Below are positions 23,701-33,300 of a stretch of DNA of 64,000 nt, piece by piece. Each line of letters begins with the position of its first letter. Position 1 is the stretch's first letter. The DNA is taken from contig OU744454.1 of assembly GCA_916610825.1 (NCBI GenBank), positions 2,152,501 through 2,216,500 on the forward strand, read 5' to 3'. This DNA is from Haliclystus octoradiatus (Eukaryota; Cnidaria; Staurozoa; Stauromedusae; Haliclystidae). The notes beneath the pieces are model-generated. The model was not told the origin of the DNA. It made no database searches and saw only the letters and a program-made list of their open reading frames with translations. The position numbers and the translations under genes are program-made.

Positions 23701-26700
23701 TAGTCAATTGTACAATCATATATGAAAAAGTGCTCAATGTTAATTAAAACAGAACATAAATAGATTGGAAATATGGATGAGGCAAATCCATTTAGGTAAC
23801 TCAGAGTTTCATGCTTTCAGCGCTCATGAATGTATTGATAGATGTAAATCGTATGTTTTTAATTTCTTAGTTACTGTCTGATGATCGCCTAAAGCGTGAA
23901 ACTCTGAGTTACGGATTTGCCTTATATACAAGTACCCCAGAGAAAAACTGTTGTTGAGTTCATGAACCAGTTCATGAAAATCCTGAACTGCTCATAAGCT
24001 TTTATGAACGTTTTTAATGGCCCACTTTGTTTTTAAATTGTTCGTAAACTGTTCATGAACACCCCTTTAAACAGTTTGTGGAGTAGTTCATGTACGTTAA
24101 ATGGCCCAATTGACAATTGTTATGAACTTTTTCATTAAAATTTGGCCATTAAACAATAATGAACTGTCCACAGGAATAATTCTAAATTAGAGATAAACAA
24201 TTGATCATATCATTTCCAGCGACTTTAAATTGTTGTTGGATATGTCTGTATGCAAAACTTATTTTATATTCATGTGCGATATTTTGAAAGTTGCTAGTTT
24301 ATAAATGTTTGTAATTGTGTTGATTTTCAGGATGCCAATAGATCTTTAATTAATAAACAATTTAGGTTTTATCATCTCCATATGGGATTTAGAACCGATA
24401 CGCCTTTGACAAAGAAGGACACATATCTGTGTGCTCTTTCAAAGTTGTAATTTTTTATGCCTTTTATATCAATTTATATTCTTTTTACACTTTGAATTCA
24501 TTTTAGTTACATTGTATATATATATATTTTATTAAAAAGTTGGACGAGTTAGTTTGCATTTTTATTTTTATATTTTATTTTATTTGGATTTAGTGTAGTG
24601 GTTAGGGCATTGTACTTTAATCCACTAATACACTATTGGTTGGTGCCAGGAAGAGCATCTGGTCATTAAATTCTCGTATGCTCTAAAAACATTAAGTAAC
24701 TAACCAACCACTTTAGTAAAAAAAACTGCAATCTTATCCGGTTTATGATAAAATGATAAATGCAAGAAATATGATATCATCTCATAAATGCTGGTCAGTT
24801 CAAAAGCAAGACAAACAAAACCACTAATTTAATTCACCTGCAGTCATATATTTAGGGACTATTTTTTGCATGTTATAAAAGTAAATATTTATATTTTTAA
24901 TCCCCTTAATATGAACCTATTCAATAAACTAAGTAAACAACCTGTTGAATTAATTTGAAATAATTTATTTGTAAATAAACAGATAACAAACATTCTATTT
25001 ATACAACATATGAAATTGAGGAATGAATTAACGAATCCTTTCATACAAAATTTAAGATAAATTACAAATGATAAATGATAAAAGAGACACGATTTTAACA
25101 GCGTTTCATTTAGGCCAAATAAACTAGATTCATATTTTCTTATCAAAAATATTTCAAACTTTTTTTTCATTTCTCATTGCAGTTTTCATCATCTATTTAT
25201 GCGAAAACGCTTCTTGCATTAATTTCTTGAGGTCGTACAAATAACCAGGAACTTCCTGAAACTTGTTATGAGTAGGACTAATACTCTATTCAGATAGTTA
25301 GTCTGAAATAGTTTAAATTTAATAACAAACCATCGCTGAATGCTTATAACAATGACAATTAGTTACTCAAGCTTCAGTGAATACAAGAAGGGGCCTAATG
25401 AATGAAATATGATTTTAAACAGCGCATCAAAATTGGACTGCTAACTGGCGACAAACTACGGCTGATCTAATTTCATTGATATTAGCAAAATGCGACAAGA
25501 CAAATAGTACTATAAACACATCCAATGAAAAATTATGGAAATATCAATGTTTTGACGCATTAATATTCTACTGCCCGTTTATTGGTAATGAATGTTTGAC
25601 AAATTAGGCTCCTAAGTACTGGAGTTGTCAACCCTCTTATTTAGAAAATTCTAGTGCCCCCATTTGGATGGCGCTGTCATGGATTTTGGTCTACCATTAT
25701 ATTAGGATACCAGTAAATATATTAATTAATTGAAGACATCAATTAGTAGATATTAAATTGAAAGCTAAGGCAAAATTTTCTATTATAATCATCTCAAAAT
25801 TTTTGCACATGAATTTTAAGCATATAAATATAGCTTGACGCAAGTTGCCAACAATTCCCCTATTGGGTAATTAGTCATAATAATTTATTCATTTAAATTA
25901 GTAATTAAGCAATTGTATCAAAGTCTGGGGGAGGGGGTATAGTTTGAAAAAGCTGGATAATCTATATTAGAAGTTATTTTTATACCAGTTCAGACCAATT
26001 TGCAAATTAAGCTTTTGCAAGTAGTCTTATCATCTAATCTACAATCACAACTTTTTTCTTTTGAATTAAAAGGAGACCATAGCAACTATATTATTGTGTT
26101 ACCACCGGCCAATATTATAGGACCATGGAGTTAGCACCTTGATTCTATTAAATACATTGAATTCTAAAACCTTACAGCTGCTTTACTAATTCATATTAGT
26201 ATTATTTAATAATGAAAACTAATTTGTTATTTTCAGTTTCCTTAATTATTTCATAATTTTGTATGATAAAAACATGAAACAAATTTAATCAGAGACAAAA
26301 ACCACAAAAAAATATTATAATTTTATCACCTGTAATATTCTCTGTTGCAAAGTAGTTCTTGTCGTATACTTAATAACACCGGACCGACCATTTGATCTTG
26401 GCAATAATAATTGTAATGTTGATATGAATAAAAACACGATTCATATATTTCTTCTTCATGATGTTCAAGATAACTATTAAATTTTAGTAATTCACCGCAT
26501 GTTAGATTAAATCGATGCTTCGGATAATTTTCTACAGGACAATCATAACTCAAGCATTCAGTCCAAAATCCATCACAATTTAAAATTAAAGAACTACTCG
26601 TACAATCAACACTATGTTGAGTTGATAAAGGATATAATTTAGTTTTTGATAGTTTAGTAGTTTTTTCTGATAAAATAGCGATTGAGTCTAATGATTTAGC

Positions 26701-27012
26701 ACGAAATTTAGGTAATTCTTTAACAAATCTATCGTGACCATTTGGATATTCAAAATCATGATGAACAGGACAGTAAAGATTTCTTTCTTGTGATAAGAAA
26801 TAACAGTCTTTTACTAATTGTCTTTTACATGCATAACATCTAAAACACTCCCGATGAAATAACTGAGTTGCGTTCTTGTTGTTTTTGTTGCCATTATTAT
26901 TTTCACCATTTACTTGAATGACAGAATCTAATCTAGTAATTGTAAGTCCACACTGATGACAGATTAAATTTGAATCTTCTCCTTTAGCCGATGACTGTCG
27001 CCTTGATGCCAT
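11714..27012 (-). CDS. LIM / Rap-GAP / BTB-BACK multidomain protein
   Basis: Sixteen minus-strand exons: 26330-27012, 23120-23303, 22497-22787, 21843-21995, 21655-21726, 20946-21032, 19690-19802, 19141-19262, 18380-18437, 17912-18149, 17173-17355, 16542-16613, 15827-15931, 13804-13864, 12641-12726 and 11714-11794. All phases agree, giving 862 residues. Domains in order: a LIM finger with ligands C18, C21, H53, C56, C59, C62, C81 and H84, whose first loop is stretched by an Asn-rich insert; a Rap-GAP domain (about 150-490) with YYCQDQMVGPVLLSIRQEL, the TEWRGNQIMFHVSTLLPY strand and RKRHIGNDIVCIVY, in which Asn395 is the catalytic asparagine thumb; a BTB domain (about 560-728, DICFIVGG, PILAARSRVFANL, LLLEYLHTGS, LAAAEFFEIDDL) split by a ~75-residue basic insert; and a BACK-like helical tail ending SGLFAQKAITDIL. 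By family it should switch off Rap-type GTPases. BTB modules dimerise or recruit CUL3. I do not know a named vertebrate protein with this order. Confidence 0.85.
11920..12275 (-). repeat. tRNA-derived SINE, family E, copy 1
   Basis: On the minus strand it starts with GGATTAGCTCAGATGGCAGA (A box), then GTGGTTCAAATTCC (B box). A 10-bp direct repeat, GATTTTTTCA, flanks it. The body is about 330 bp and matches the copy at 20297-20660. It lies between the last two coding exons of the LIM/Rap-GAP gene. Confidence 0.75.
13104..13353. repeat. MITE B: GTTCATGAAC palindrome-array element
   Basis: It begins CCCCTGCGCGAAAAACAG and ends CTGTTTTCTCAGGGG, so the ends are inverted repeats. The interior is repeated copies of the self-complementary decamer GTTCATGAAC around a core 'AACGTTAAATGGC'. 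Two direct copies of a block with 'CCCTCACAGACAGG' give it extra length. No clear target duplication is visible. Confidence 0.75.
13604..13780. repeat. Pogo-like MITE A
   Basis: This is a near full-length copy: CAGTCCTGCTATAGCGGTCA at the left, TATACAGCTTTCATTGTA at the right, and both internal 'CCACCTGTCTATAGTGGTCA' type segments. Confidence 0.75.
14284..14464. repeat. Pogo-like MITE A, full length
   Basis: The 181-bp copy is bounded by TACAGTCAAGCCTGTTATAA and the complement-type end AGGTTTCATTGTA. It has TA at both ends, as expected for a TA target duplication. Confidence 0.8.
14855..15807. repeat. 73-bp minisatellite made from the MITE A core (~12 units)
   Basis: The heptamer TCACTCT recurs exactly every 73 bp from 14881 to 15684, giving twelve full units with very few differences between them. 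Each unit carries GGCCACCTGTCTATAGTGGT, then TCTAAAATAACATTTTC and CCTGTATATAAAA, which is the middle of MITE A. The array is flanked by remnants of the MITE's left and right parts. It sits in the LIM/Rap-GAP gene intron, ending about 20 bp before the coding exon at 15827-15931. Confidence 0.9.
16015..16296 (-). repeat. hAT-like MITE, family H1, copy 2 (intact ends)
   Basis: The 282-bp element has perfect terminal inverted repeats of about 31 bp starting CAGAGCCATCTATTTACAAG. It is flanked by AGTCAGTC on both sides (16007-16014, 16297-16304). The flank is itself a short repeat, which slightly weakens the duplication. The CAGAG end and 8-bp target fit hAT elements. It is in inverse orientation to the copy at 5735-6009 and nearly identical to it. 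Confidence 0.85.
16979..17107. repeat. MITE B, degenerate copy
   Basis: It has ATGAACTGTTCATGAAC at the left, a core 'AACGTAAAATGGCCCAATTT' and TTCATGAACTGTTTCTACAGA at the right with one base trimmed from the quoted family pattern. It lies just 3' (leftward) of the 17173-17355 exon. Confidence 0.6.
18765..18866. repeat. MITE B, degenerate copy
   Basis: TTCATAAAG, CGTTCATG and the terminal 'AACTGTTTTCACAGAGG' mark a decayed copy of the palindrome-array element. Confidence 0.45.
18935..19085 (-). repeat. tRNA-derived SINE, family D, copy 1
   Basis: On the minus strand it starts with TGGTAGCTCAGTGGCAGAGT (A box) followed by GGGGTTCGATTTC (B box), a tRNA-like head of about 70 nt, then a short unrelated tail ending near 'CTTACAGGGTG'. 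Relatives lie at 40998-41147 and 35768-35870. The absence of a foldable full cloverleaf and the attached tail argue against a functional tRNA gene. Confidence 0.65.
19567..19636. repeat. MITE B fragment
   Basis: ATGAACAGTCCTTGAAAATG, 'GGCCATTTAACGATCATGAA' and 'GAACTGATTTTCGCAG' match the right half of MITE B. Confidence 0.5.
20060..20160. repeat. 33-bp tandem repeat, three copies
   Basis: Three units each containing GCTTTCAAGGCTTC and AAGTAGACATGGTCCT start at about 20061, 20094 and 20127. They differ by a single base. The repeat is intronic. Confidence 0.85.
20297..20660 (-). repeat. tRNA-derived SINE, family E, copy 2
   Basis: It has the same head and body as 11920-12275 and is flanked by the direct repeat AATATGCA, with an A-run at its left end. 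The tRNA-like head is GGATTAGCTCAGATGGCAGA and the B box GTGGTTCAAATCCCCC. Confidence 0.8.
20708..20878. repeat. MITE B, variant copy
   Basis: The variant core 'GGCAATTTCACATTAATGAA' replaces the usual 'AACGTTAAATGGCC'. Tracts of TTCATGAACC and a 3' end TTTTCCACAGTG remain. The same variant core occurs at 33702-33836 and 51925-52139, so MITE B has at least two subfamilies. Confidence 0.55.
21148..21314. repeat. MITE B copy
   Basis: AGGAGTTCATGAACAGTTCA at the left, 'GGCCATTTAACGGTCATGAA' and 'AACTGTTTTTAAGCAGGGG' at the right are characteristic of the family. Confidence 0.65.
22860..23030. repeat. MITE B, degenerate copy
   Basis: It contains CGTTCATGAACAGTTCAGG, TTCATGAACAGTTTATGAA and GGCCATCGTTCAGC. 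It lies between the 22497-22787 and 23120-23303 exons. Confidence 0.5.
23408..23581. repeat. MITE B, best-preserved short copy
   Basis: Near-perfect inverted ends, CCCATGCGAAAACAGTTCAG and CTGAACTGTTTTTCGCAGGG, enclose three GTTCATGAAC units on each side of a core 'AACGTTAAATGGCCCC'. TA lies on both flanks, which might be the target duplication. Confidence 0.8.
23780..23932. repeat. Inverted-repeat element P
   Basis: AGGCAAATCC with 'GTAACTCAGAGTTTCA' at the left mirrors 'TGAAACTCTGAGTTAC' with GGATTTGCCT at the right. Internally GATGATCGCC and 'GCGTGAAAC' also occur in the hairpin element at 51256-51489, suggesting a distant relation. Confidence 0.6.
23938..24170. repeat. MITE B, degenerate copy
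   Basis: It has a CCCCAGAGAAAAACTG left end, several TTCATGAAC units and two 'AATGGCCCA' core remnants, possibly two overlapping copies. Confidence 0.5.
24593..24745 (+). repeat. tRNA-derived SINE, family C
   Basis: The head AGTGTAGTGGTTAGGGCATT is in plus orientation. The tail contains 'TGGTTGGTGCCAGG' and 'CTAACCAACCACTTTA', like the other C copies. Confidence 0.6.
24746..26329. other. Large first intron of the LIM/Rap-GAP gene, unannotated part
   Basis: The stretch is AT-rich with no repeat family or exon that I recognise. ORFs such as 24889-25170 are short, AT-biased and without family signal. Regulatory elements could be hidden here, but the sequence shows none clearly. Confidence 0.4.
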
Positions 27013-27397
27013 CTTTAGCTCTTATAATAATCCTGAATGTCTAAACATTATGTCAGCTGTGGTTACATCGCTTTTTAACCCAAACAAAGTCTAGATAATG
27101 AGAATTTAGCCACAATAATGTTGTGGGCTTTTCTACTTTCAAGTTACTCCACGGGCGAGGTACCAACTGTGTTGTAGAAAACAACAATAAAAAGACGCAA
27201 CAGTAAATATGCATACACATTGTGCGCAAGAAACAACTTTCAACAACCTGTAATTCTTGTAATTCATCAATAAACCATAAGCGGCTCTATTAAATCTTTC
27301 ACATCAGTTTTTTGGTAGCCATGGAAAAGTGTTCACATTGAATACATCAATCATAACAATAGGATTAAATCATATCGAGGCTTCTTAAAAACGGCAG
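27013..27397. promoter_or_regulatory. Bidirectional promoter, LIM/Rap-GAP gene and CENATAC
   Basis: There are 385 bp between divergent start codons. The interval holds both 5' UTRs. I see no TATA box or other recognisable site, so the assignment rests on geometry only. Confidence 0.45.
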
Positions 27398-30300
27398 ATG
27401 GCAATAATGGCTGCTGAAGCAAATGAAGGAGAGTTTGTTTTCTGTAAGATATGTGGAATTAATCATAATGATGGAAGAAAGCACCTATATTCGAAAAGAC
27501 ATCGTTCAAAATTGAAAAATATTCTTGACAGATTCTCTTTGAAGGTAATTGGTTTGGCGCACAGCTCTTATTCCATATTTCAATTCGGTCGGACGGACTC
27601 TCGCGGCCTCGCCCTCCTCACTCTCGTCTCTCGCTCTCGGACAGAGTCACGGTCACTGAAGTCTGAAGTCTGAATTGCAACTCTGAATTGAACTGAATTG
27701 AACCGACTGAGGGACTCGGACTCGAACCAAAGTTTGAAAGTCATCATCACCAATAACAATAAAGCAATAATGAATGGACCCTTCCTCGACCTCGTCCTCC
27801 CGTCGGAGTGCCAGTCTGAAGAGTACGGCAGAGCCAGAGGCAGAGCCGCTCTCGAGATAATATTTTCAGAATATTTTTACTACTATTTATCTATAGAATA
27901 TTGATTTTCCACCCGTGGAGAAGGCAAACATTTATTAATGCGCCCACTCCCGCGGGCGAATACCTGACTGCATTGTTGCGCGGATGATATTTTGTATTTT
28001 AAAGAAGGTTTAGTACCAATTCAAGAAAAATTCGCGGGGAATATATTCCCCGCGCACAACAAAAAATGCAGTCAGGGGTGAATATTACATGGCTGCCCCC
28101 GAGATCTCGTCAAAAAGCGCCCTTCTCTGCAAACTGATCTATGCAAATGCAATATTGTTTTTCTGCCCGCGGAAAATATTTCGTTGCTGCTCCTGACATC
28201 TTGTCGGAAAGTGCACTTCTCTGCAAACTGGTCAGTCTGCAGAGTACGGCAGAGCCGCCCCCAAGATAATATTTTCAGCATCTCCAGCCACCCGTGAAAA
28301 TTTTTTGCGGGAACCCTCTTACCTCGAAGAACGCCACGCCAAGTCAGTATTCTGGAATACACCAAAAAGCCCAAATTTAGTTGAAAACTATAGAAAGTTA
28401 TTAAATTTCCACGCCAAAGAAATCAAATTGGCGTAAAAGCAACTCAATTCTACGCTGGATATCCGGCGTAACATACATGGATTCCACTATGGTGTAAAAA
28501 TTGATTGGAATCCTGTTATTAGGGCCTACTATTTTTTTAAAGAATATCTTTTTCCGCCCTTGAAGGATGTAAAGATATGTCAATCCGAATATTCTATGGA
28601 TGATCTTGAGATAACGTTGAAAAGTAAAATAAACCGAACGACAGAAGTCTTCTGCCTGCATCTTCAGTTTGCCAAGAAGGGTGATTCACAATGAGATCCA
28701 AGGGATGTGTCCCTGGGATAATGATGGATGATATAACAATACTTTTCATACAAGAAGATTTTGACTTGGTGTGTCGTAACATTTGTATAAATATGTTGCG
28801 TTCCAAGTTCAAGAATCCCCCTATAATTTGTATCCATTGCTTAGTCTACTGCCAATAAGATGCAATGAGAATTTTAAAACTGTAACCTAATGGCTTCCTG
28901 TCTTTTCGTTCCTGCTGCTTTGATAGCCTACCCAGTAAGACAAAGCTTTCTAACAACTGAACTTAATGAATGTTTTTAAGCTGCGGCTCAACTTGTGTTA
29001 GGATAATCTAATTAAATTTTTCATTTTTTACTATTTCAGATAAATGAGATTTTACCACAATTGAAATCACCCCATGTAGTGGATGGAATGATAGTAGGAA
29101 ATCATTCGTTCTGGTGTCATTTTTGTTCATGCGAGGTTATAAAACATCAAGTTCAAAGTGATGTCTCTGTCAACATGGGATCTGCATTTGAACATTTAGC
29201 AAGGTAATTTCACTACCCGCTAGGCTATAATTCAGCAGGAGTGTGTAAATTTGACCCAAATGCAATCAGATTTGGATATTTGATTGACTTTTGGCCTTTG
29301 AATTGGATCAGACTGACATAGTTCTATTGAATTTTGAAAATATTTTTATATTTCTTTTACAGTTTGATTAATTTTAACTACATTCATTGATCATTATGTT
29401 CAATCAAAAAATGACATGACCATTCTGATAATTAAGATTCTGTAGGTGATAATATCGGATCAATTTGTAATAAACTTGGAGTTACAACCAAAGAATGTGT
29501 CTTTCTTGACCTTCTCATTATTATTACAGTAGGCCTAATACCAATTTATGCAGCGGGTAATCAATTTTCTAAGCATTATAGGCTATAAGAAGAAGGTCAT
29601 TTCTCAGCTATTTTTACAATACTTCTTATTTATTTTACATATTCAATGTAATATTGTTTCAAAATTATTTATAGCAAATATCACAAAATAAACACGGCAG
29701 CCTTCTTTAAACTTCATGGAGCAGATAAATTGTTGAAAAAGAAATTTACATTGAAAAAAAATGATTACAAGGAGTAAGTACAAAAAACATTCATTTGCAT
29801 ACGTCTAACTGTGAAGTGTAACCTCCACATTAATAGCACTGTTACACTTCCCGAGTGTCTTACGCCATTTCCAAGTGTATTTTTTTTGTTTTACTTTTTG
29901 GATTTATCATTTTTCCACAAACCGGGTAAGCTTGCAGCTTTTTCTCACCGGGGTGGTTTTTTAATTTGTTAGTATTTTGAAGCTTGTGTGCGTTTATTAG
30001 CCGGATGCCCTTCCTGACGCCAACCTATAGTGCTCCGGACAGGGATTGAAACAGAGACCCTGCGGGTCGTGATCCAACGCCCTAGCCACTACACCAAGTT
30101 CGCTTGAATCTTAAATTAATGATTTCAAGTTCAATTTACTTACTTAAATGTTTTCAAGATAAAGGATAGAGACAAAAAATAAACAGACTTAGGTTTGTTT
30201 ATTTTTTGTCGCTATCCTTTATCTTCAAATGTTTTTCGAAGAAACTTTTACTAAATGTTTTCACTTCTAAAATGTCCTTGGATCAAATTCAAACTTCAAA

Positions 30301-33300
30301 ACATTAATCTTTCTTAAATAGAGATATAGCTTTCTTGATATTATTTCTTTAGTAATACATTACAGTTTCCTATTCTTCTTCAGCTTTGAGAATCTGATAA
30401 ATTTTTATCGACAAATTTCGACGGGAATTTTCGAAAAAAATGTTTACCTTGTGTTTCCAAGCATAAGGACCAACCAATCAAATCGCAGAGTTATAAGCGA
30501 ATATGACGTCATATTTAGAATACCAGCCATTATAATGATCAATATCTTTGGTCATCTTGTCATTAGAAACTTTAATCTAGATTCCTTTTATTCCACTGAA
30601 AAAATACTGAAAGTTATCTTACAATTTATAAGCTTACAATTTTATAATTGAGTCCAATTCAGCACCCTATTCAATAAGATTTCAGTGAGATTTTAAATTT
30701 ATCCTTTTTTACAGGTTTGAATTGCCAGGTAGAATTATAGCTGAATGGTAGAATTATAGCTGAATGGTTCCCACAACGCCTTTTTAGATCGATCTAATAT
30801 GTGTGTTCATTATGTAATTTTATAATCAATGCAAAGTGCTCTGCACTGGAATAAACTTTCAAAGAGTAATTACGGTAAATACTAGAATATTTAATGTCAT
30901 TGTAGATTTTGTGAGAAAGCTGAGATACTCAAAGATCAGATTCTAAAATTACAAGAAGAAAAACGAATGAAGGTGAGAGAGATTCAATATCACCTAATGT
31001 AATCAATGAGTAGTAGTATAGACAGTCACACTATAGGAATGTGCCGTCCCTCTTACGCCTTACATATTTGCTACACAAAGAACGCCACAAATCACTGTCA
31101 GACATAGCTGACAAAGAAACTTGTAAATAAGACAATTAACGATACAAAACATTATAAAATATAATACTCTCAGTGATTGTAAGTAAACTTATTAAGTAAA
31201 ATTTAATTTTGCCGATAAACAAAATACCTACAAAGCAAGGTAACTAGATCTTAACATTGACTTCCACATGCAAATTTTTTTATCAGGTGGTAAATAGGGT
31301 ACGACAAAATGTTTTACGTTCCTCAAACTTTGAATTTTTAAATAAATGTTTGAATAATTTTACTGACATGAAAACGTAAATTCGAAACTCTATTTTAGCT
31401 TTATATCCAGCATTTTGACTTTTCATTCGGAATCAAACTAGGTTTACAAGCTTCCGGACTTTGCGGGACCCTGCTGGTAAATGGTCAGCATTAGTTCATA
31501 GTCAAGATCGATCATATCGCTCTTTGAAAACACATGCGTAAAACAACCGTTATCAAGCTTTGAGTTTGTTGAGAAACAAAATAAAATTAATAGATTACTA
31601 CTGCGTCACTGCCGGTGAAGGCTTAGGCTACTAATTGGTAGATAAACACGACCATGTCTTATCACATCCTATTGATCCTAACTTCCTAATGGGTTCCTAG
31701 CAAACCTAGGGTTGAGTAAAACACGTGTTTAGGGAAACATGTGATCGAATGGTAGGCCCAACGAACTAGCGTGTGGTGTCAGAAAGGATCGATGTTGACT
31801 ATGAACAAATGCCGGCCGTGATAAATTATGATTATGAGCGCATGATTTTTTATCACATGATTATCTGCATTTCAAAAGGTTTAAGTTTCTCAGACATTAC
31901 ATACACAAGAAAACTGTAGTCAGTTCAACCCTGTCTGTTCTGAAGTCTAAGGCCAAATTAAAGACGCCGTAGATTGATTGAGATTATATTAAACTGTAAA
32001 ATTCACTAAATAATGAAACAAAATACAAATCGTAAAAAAATGCTATTAACTATGTGATTATACTATTCTTATGAAACTTGTCTATTTATACGGTATTATT
32101 ATAGATTCTTACATCGGTAATTTTCCACGGGTTTTCTGTCTTTCATATCTTTCTGTGTTGATCTTCTTCTACTGTCTTCGTGAATTAGCCTTCTTCTTTC
32201 TTCGACTTTACTAATTGATTTTACCGGAGTTTATATACAAAATAACATAACAAAGGTGTCTACAAATCTATTCTTATTTTATATGATAGAACAATAAATG
32301 TCAATTAACTTTGCTCAACAAGGCGTAAAACATAAACATACATATATAATTATTCTAATACTAAAAACGTGGTTATATTTTATAGCCTACAAAAGTTCTA
32401 AAATCTAGGCGCGTAGTAACTGTCTATATCATAAGGCTACGACAACCCGTAGGTTTGACGCTTCTAGGTCTAGCCTATTATTATTATTTTTAATTATATT
32501 TCATCATACGGAACACTGTCAGCTATTGATGTCGCACTGCTATTTTTATTGCTATATTCAATAATATTCAACAATACGCTAAACTATCAGTAGAATGAGA
32601 TTGCAGTATTTAATTCAGTTTTGATTACATTCTATTAGACAGAGCGCCACAGAAGTAAAACGGCAGGTTTCTTCAGGCAACTTGAATATCACACAAAACT
32701 ATTCCTAAAAATATGCTCAACAATTACCTATTTCTTGTTTTTGTCAAATTTTATTGTGGAGCTCACCAGAGATGAATTTATAAATCATTTCACGGTCAGA
32801 GCCCTCTTAATTCATACATTTTGTGTTTTCGTCATGCTTCTTTGGATTCGAAAAATCTTGGGAGAACAAAAGAATCAAAGACCATGAAGCTTGCATCCAG
32901 CATTTTCTCAACATGATAAGAAGGCTTTGACCGTGAATCATGAAATATAAATTGGATTTTTGAAGGGTTTACAATAGAATTTAATTAAAACAAGAAATAT
33001 GTAATTGTTTTGCATATTTTTATGAACACTTTTATGTAATTTTTGAGTTGCCCGGAGAAACCTGTCATTTTACTTCTGTGGCACTCGGTCTATATTATTC
33101 CTATTTGGTTACCCTTAGCACTGTTAGCAGGCTCAATGCATTGGGTCAATACAACTATTACAACAGCTGTTCATTTTGGTGGATTACACTCTAAGCTTTG
33201 GATGATCCATCATTCTCTCACCCTTCACTCTGCTGCTGTTATTGGTGGGTATGATAAGGAATTCTACTGACTTTCCTGTTATAACGATCACCTCTATACA

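Noticed and set aside
28072-28812. Minus-strand ORFs in CENATAC intron 1
   Set aside because: No recognisable domain. They lie in GC-rich repeat debris with inverted and direct repeats.
30715-30730. 14-nt micro-exon in CENATAC between 29773 and 30906
   Set aside because: It has splice-like borders, but including it breaks the phase required by the next exon. Skipping it gives a continuous DYKEFCEKAEIL reading.
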